A stretch of DNA of 64,000 nt from G965218495 sp965218495 (GTDB lineage Bacteria; Bacteroidota; Rhodothermia; Rhodothermales; Bin80): contig OZ244626.1 in the NCBI GenBank assembly GCA_965218495.1, positions 620,001 through 684,000 on the forward strand, in the 5' to 3' direction. The translations under genes were made by a program, and so were the position numbers. Positions within the stretch are counted from its first letter, which is position 1. Every line of letters starts with the position of its first letter. Below the pieces are notes generated by a model. It did not search any database. It saw only the letters and a program-made list of their open reading frames with translations, and was not told the origin of the DNA. Shown here one piece after another: positions 61,563 to 64,000 of this stretch.

Positions 61563-62129
61563 ATGTACGTTCCCAGATTGAAGAAGCAATACCACGACGA
61601 AATCGTCGCGATTCTGCGCTCAGATTTCGGGTACACGAACGACCTGCAGGTGCCACGCCTGGTGAAGATTGCCGTAAACAAAGGTGTGGGCGAAGCTACG
61701 CAGAATCAAAAACTGCTCGAAAGTGCGGTTCAGGAACTACGCACCATCACGGGTCAACAGCCGGCCGTGCGCCGGGCACGTAAGAGCGTGTCCAACTTCA
61801 AGTTGCGCGAAGGGGTGGCGATCGGCGCACGCGTGACGCTGCGCGGCGACCGGATGTGGGAGTTTTTGGATCGGCTGATCACGCTGGCACTGCCGCGCGT
61901 GCGGGACTTCAGGGGCGTGCCGGATGGCAGCTTTGATGGGCGCGGAAACTACTCCTTGGGCATCAAGGAGCAAATCATTTTCCCGGAAGTCAACGTCGAC
62001 AAACTCGAGAAGATTAGTGGTCTCGGTATCACGTGTGTAACGACGGCCGACACTGATGAGGAAGCCCAAGCGCTGCTAAAGGCCTTGGGCATGCCATTTG
62101 TGCGCCGGGAGCAACGAGGAAGGGCCTAG
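61563..62129 (+). CDS. rplE: Ribosomal protein L5
   Basis: 188-residue 5S rRNA-binding 50S protein. I chose ATG 61563 (MYVPRLKKQYHDEIV), which matches the family start and follows the rplX stop by 7 bases; ATG 61548 (5 residues longer) would overlap rplX. KIAVNKGVGEATQNQKLLES, ITGQQPAVRRARKSVSNFKL and DGRGNYSLGIKEQIIFPEVN are diagnostic. Confidence 0.95.
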   Translation: MYVPRLKKQYHDEIVAILRSDFGYTNDLQVPRLVKIAVNKGVGEATQNQKLLESAVQELRTITGQQPAVRRARKSVSNFKLREGVAIGARVTLRGDRMWEFLDRLITLALPRVRDFRGVPDGSFDGRGNYSLGIKEQIIFPEVNVDKLEKISGLGITCVTTADTDEEAQALLKALGMPFVRREQRGRA

Positions 62130-62141
62130 ACACATTCCAGC

Positions 62142-62411
62142 ATGGCAAAAAAGAGTTGGGTAGCACGTCAGAAGAAGCGCGAAGCGCTGGTAGCCAAGTA
62201 TGCCAGCCGGCGGGCAGCATTCAAGGAAGCGGGGGACTATGAAGCCCTTCAGAAGCTTCCACGAAACGCCTCTCCAGCGCGGCTCCGCAACCGGTGCCAA
62301 ATCACCGGGCGCTCTCGCGGATTCATACGTGCGTATGGCGTTTCGCGCATCGTGTTTCGAGACATGGCGCGCGCTGGCAAGATCCCTGGAATCAGAAAAG
62401 CGAGTTGGTAA
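62142..62411 (+). CDS. rpsN: Ribosomal protein S14 (zinc-independent type)
   Basis: 89 residues. MAKKSWVARQKKREALVAKY and RCQITGRSRGFIRAYGVSRI with FRDMARAGKIPGIRKASW. The longer, non-zinc (C-) form, lacking the CXXC pairs. Its stop TAA shares its last base with the ATG of rpsH. Confidence 0.95.
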   Translation: MAKKSWVARQKKREALVAKYASRRAAFKEAGDYEALQKLPRNASPARLRNRCQITGRSRGFIRAYGVSRIVFRDMARAGKIPGIRKASW

Positions 62412-62812
62412 TGAGTGGCATCACCGATCCGGTAGCGGACTATCTGACGCGCATTCGGAATGCGCAAAGCGCGGGGCACCGGTTTACGGATGTGCCCGCG
62501 TCCAAGCTGAAGCGCGCTATGACCCGAATCCTGGTGGAGAAGGGGTACATCCGCAACTTCGTCAACATCGATGATGGGAAACAGTGGCTTCTGCGCATCT
62601 ATCTCAAGTACGATCGGAATGGGCGGGGAGCGATTGTCGAATTGAAGCGCATCTCGAAGCCGGGCTTACGACAATTCGTGGGGGCGGCTGACCTGCCGCG
62701 CGTTAAGAATGGGCTAGGCTTGGCAATCTTGTCTACCTCGCGTGGTGTAATGAGTGACAAGGAAGCCAGGAAGATCAACGTCGGCGGAGAGGTGCTTGCG
62801 CACGTCTTCTAG
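62411..62812 (+). CDS. rpsH: Ribosomal protein S8
   Basis: 133-residue 30S central-domain protein; in enterics it represses the spc operon. MSGITDPVADYLTRIRNAQS, then GLGLAILSTSRGVMSDKEAR and INVGGEVLAHVF. The ATG at 62411 overlaps the rpsN stop by one base; the longer open frame upstream lies inside rpsN. Confidence 0.95.
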   Translation: MSGITDPVADYLTRIRNAQSAGHRFTDVPASKLKRAMTRILVEKGYIRNFVNIDDGKQWLLRIYLKYDRNGRGAIVELKRISKPGLRQFVGAADLPRVKNGLGLAILSTSRGVMSDKEARKINVGGEVLAHVF

Positions 62813-62827
62813 CAAACCTACCGAGCT

Positions 62828-63388
62828 ATGTCCAGGATAGGAAGGTTACCCATAGCCATTGGGGAAGGCGTCCAGGTGACGGTGTCTCCAAGCAACGAGG
62901 TGCACGTGAAGGGACCCAAGGGCGGTCTCAGCGTCCGGGTAGATCCCGGAATTGCTGTCAGGGTTGATAAAGACAGGGTGCTTGTAGAGCGGCCCAGTGA
63001 CCAGAAGCGTCATCGCGCGCAGCATGGGTTGTACCGGGCCCTTATTCAGAATATGGTGACGGGGGTTACCAAGGGATACAAGAAAGAGCTCGAAATAATT
63101 GGTGTCGGGTCGCGGGCCGAGGTGAAGAAGGGCGTGTTGGAGTTGGCGCTGGGCTTTTCGCACCTGGTATTCTTTGTGGCGCCGCCTGAGATCACGGTGA
63201 CCGCGGACCCAGGCCGTCGCGGGCAGGCACCTAAGGTCACCATTGAAGGAATTGATAAGCAGATGGTGGGACAGGTAGCGGCAAAGATTCGTTCGGTCCG
63301 GCCGCCGGAGCCCTACAAAGGTAAGGGCGTGCGGTACGTAGGAGAGGATGTTCGTCGCAAAGCAGGTAAGACGGCAGCGAGGGTGTAA
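62828..63388 (+). CDS. rplF: Ribosomal protein L6
   Basis: 186-residue 50S protein near the factor-binding site. MSRIGRLPIAIGEGVQVTVS, VKGPKGGLSVRVDPGIAVRV and RPPEPYKGKGVRYVGEDVRR. 15 bases after rpsH. Confidence 0.96.
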   Translation: MSRIGRLPIAIGEGVQVTVSPSNEVHVKGPKGGLSVRVDPGIAVRVDKDRVLVERPSDQKRHRAQHGLYRALIQNMVTGVTKGYKKELEIIGVGSRAEVKKGVLELALGFSHLVFFVAPPEITVTADPGRRGQAPKVTIEGIDKQMVGQVAAKIRSVRPPEPYKGKGVRYVGEDVRRKAGKTAARV

Positions 63389-63391
63389 ATC

Positions 63392-63757
63392 ATGGCTATC
63401 AGAAAGGCAAAAGCCACAAAGGCACAAAGGCGCCAGCGAGTCAAGCGCAGCGTGCGCAGAAAGGTTTCAGGCACCGCGGCGCGTCCGCGGCTTACGGTAT
63501 TCCGGTCCAACCGGTATATCTATGCCCAGCTCATCGACGATGTGCAGGGGCGTACGCTCGCGTCTGCGTCCAGCTTGGAGAGAATCCAGGAACTTGGCAA
63601 GCCGACGGCAGCGAGTGAACAGGTGGGGCTTCGTCTTGCAGAGCGTGCAAGGGAAGCCGGCATCGAATCGGCGGTGTTTGATCGTAACGGCTATCGCTAT
63701 CACGGGCGCGTGAAGTCGGTAGCCGAAGGCGCACGCAAGGGCGGCCTCACCTTATAG
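63392..63757 (+). CDS. rplR: Ribosomal protein L18
   Basis: 121-residue 5S rRNA-binding protein. RVKRSVRRKVSGTAARPRLT, VFRSNRYIYAQLIDD and DRNGYRYHGRVKSVAEGARK. Three bases after rplF. Confidence 0.95.
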   Translation: MAIRKAKATKAQRRQRVKRSVRRKVSGTAARPRLTVFRSNRYIYAQLIDDVQGRTLASASSLERIQELGKPTAASEQVGLRLAERAREAGIESAVFDRNGYRYHGRVKSVAEGARKGGLTL

Positions 63758-63768
63758 CGAATGTAAAT

Positions 63769-64000
63769 ATGGCAAGACAGTCAAAAAACGCAGGACGAAC
63801 CGGGCGCAGGCGGTCGGAGGCCGAAGAAAGCGTAGACTGGATTGACCGGCTTGTAACGGTGAACCGCGTTGCCAAGGTGGTCAAGGGTGGTCGGCGATTT
63901 TCGTTTAACGCCGTAGTGGTGGTAGGCGACGGTCAGGGCAGTGTTGGGGCCGGGCTGGGCAAGGCCAATGAGGTGGCGGACGCCATCGGGAAAGCGACGG
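63769..64000 (+). CDS. rpsE: Ribosomal protein S5 (partial, runs off window)
   Basis: The first 77 codons from ATG 63769 (MARQSKNAGRTGRRRSEAEE), including WIDRLVTVNRVAKVVKGGRR and FSFNAVVVVGDGQGSVGAGL, then KANEVADAIGKAT at the window edge: the double-stranded RNA-binding part of S5. It follows rplR by 11 bases, the usual order. Confidence 0.95.
   Translation, partial: MARQSKNAGRTGRRRSEAEESVDWIDRLVTVNRVAKVVKGGRRFSFNAVVVVGDGQGSVGAGLGKANEVADAIGKAT

Overview
The window looks like a chromosomal stretch of a moderately GC-rich member of the Bacteroidota, most likely the Rhodothermia/Rhodothermota side. The evidence is an alternative complex III operon, a gene with a type IX secretion C-terminal signal, a GLPGLI-family remnant, a PorW/SprE-like TPR lipoprotein, and an rpsL-rpsG-fusA-tuf-rpsJ ribosomal cluster. 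The taxonomic placement is inference. I see no tRNA, rRNA or CRISPR array.

Layout. (1) 1-7560, minus strand: actA-actB-actC-actD-actE-actF (actF cut by the window edge), encoding the respiratory quinol:cytochrome c oxidoreductase ACIII. (2) 7.9-28.2 kb: a dense, nested graveyard of mobile elements. It holds IS3-type remnants, IS1634-like pieces, an IS110 element with a structured 3' flank, an IS1380 gene split by a 1910-bp ISNCY-type element, a truncated group II intron reverse transcriptase, an IS1634-family gene split by a serine-recombinase element, an IS256-family transposase split by an ORF-less group II intron, a catalytically dead transposase paralogue, a plasmid Rep_3 remnant, a second IS3 element and a second, inverted copy of the 1910-bp element. 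(3) 28.2-36.4 kb: a secreted leucine-rich-repeat protein with a frameshift in a C8 run, two intact IS1634-family transposases and a frameshifted tyrosine recombinase. (4) 36.8-51.3 kb: ordinary chromosomal genes: GLPGLI remnant, MATE exporter, LVIVD-repeat protein, PhoX-like phosphatase, small lipoprotein, PHP-domain protein, pyruvate kinase, PorW/SprE-like protein and FtsH. (5) 51.4-64.0 kb: the str-S10-spc ribosomal cluster from rpsL into rpsE (cut by the edge), with EF-G and EF-Tu.

The most interesting part is 21.0-24.25 kb. A dead transposase homologue is joined by a 4-nt ATGA overlap to an IS256-family transposase gene. That transposase gene is interrupted by an 884-nt group II intron whose removal restores an open frame of exactly 434 codons. 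Several insertions can be read to the base, because removing element plus target duplication restores an intact host-transposase reading frame.
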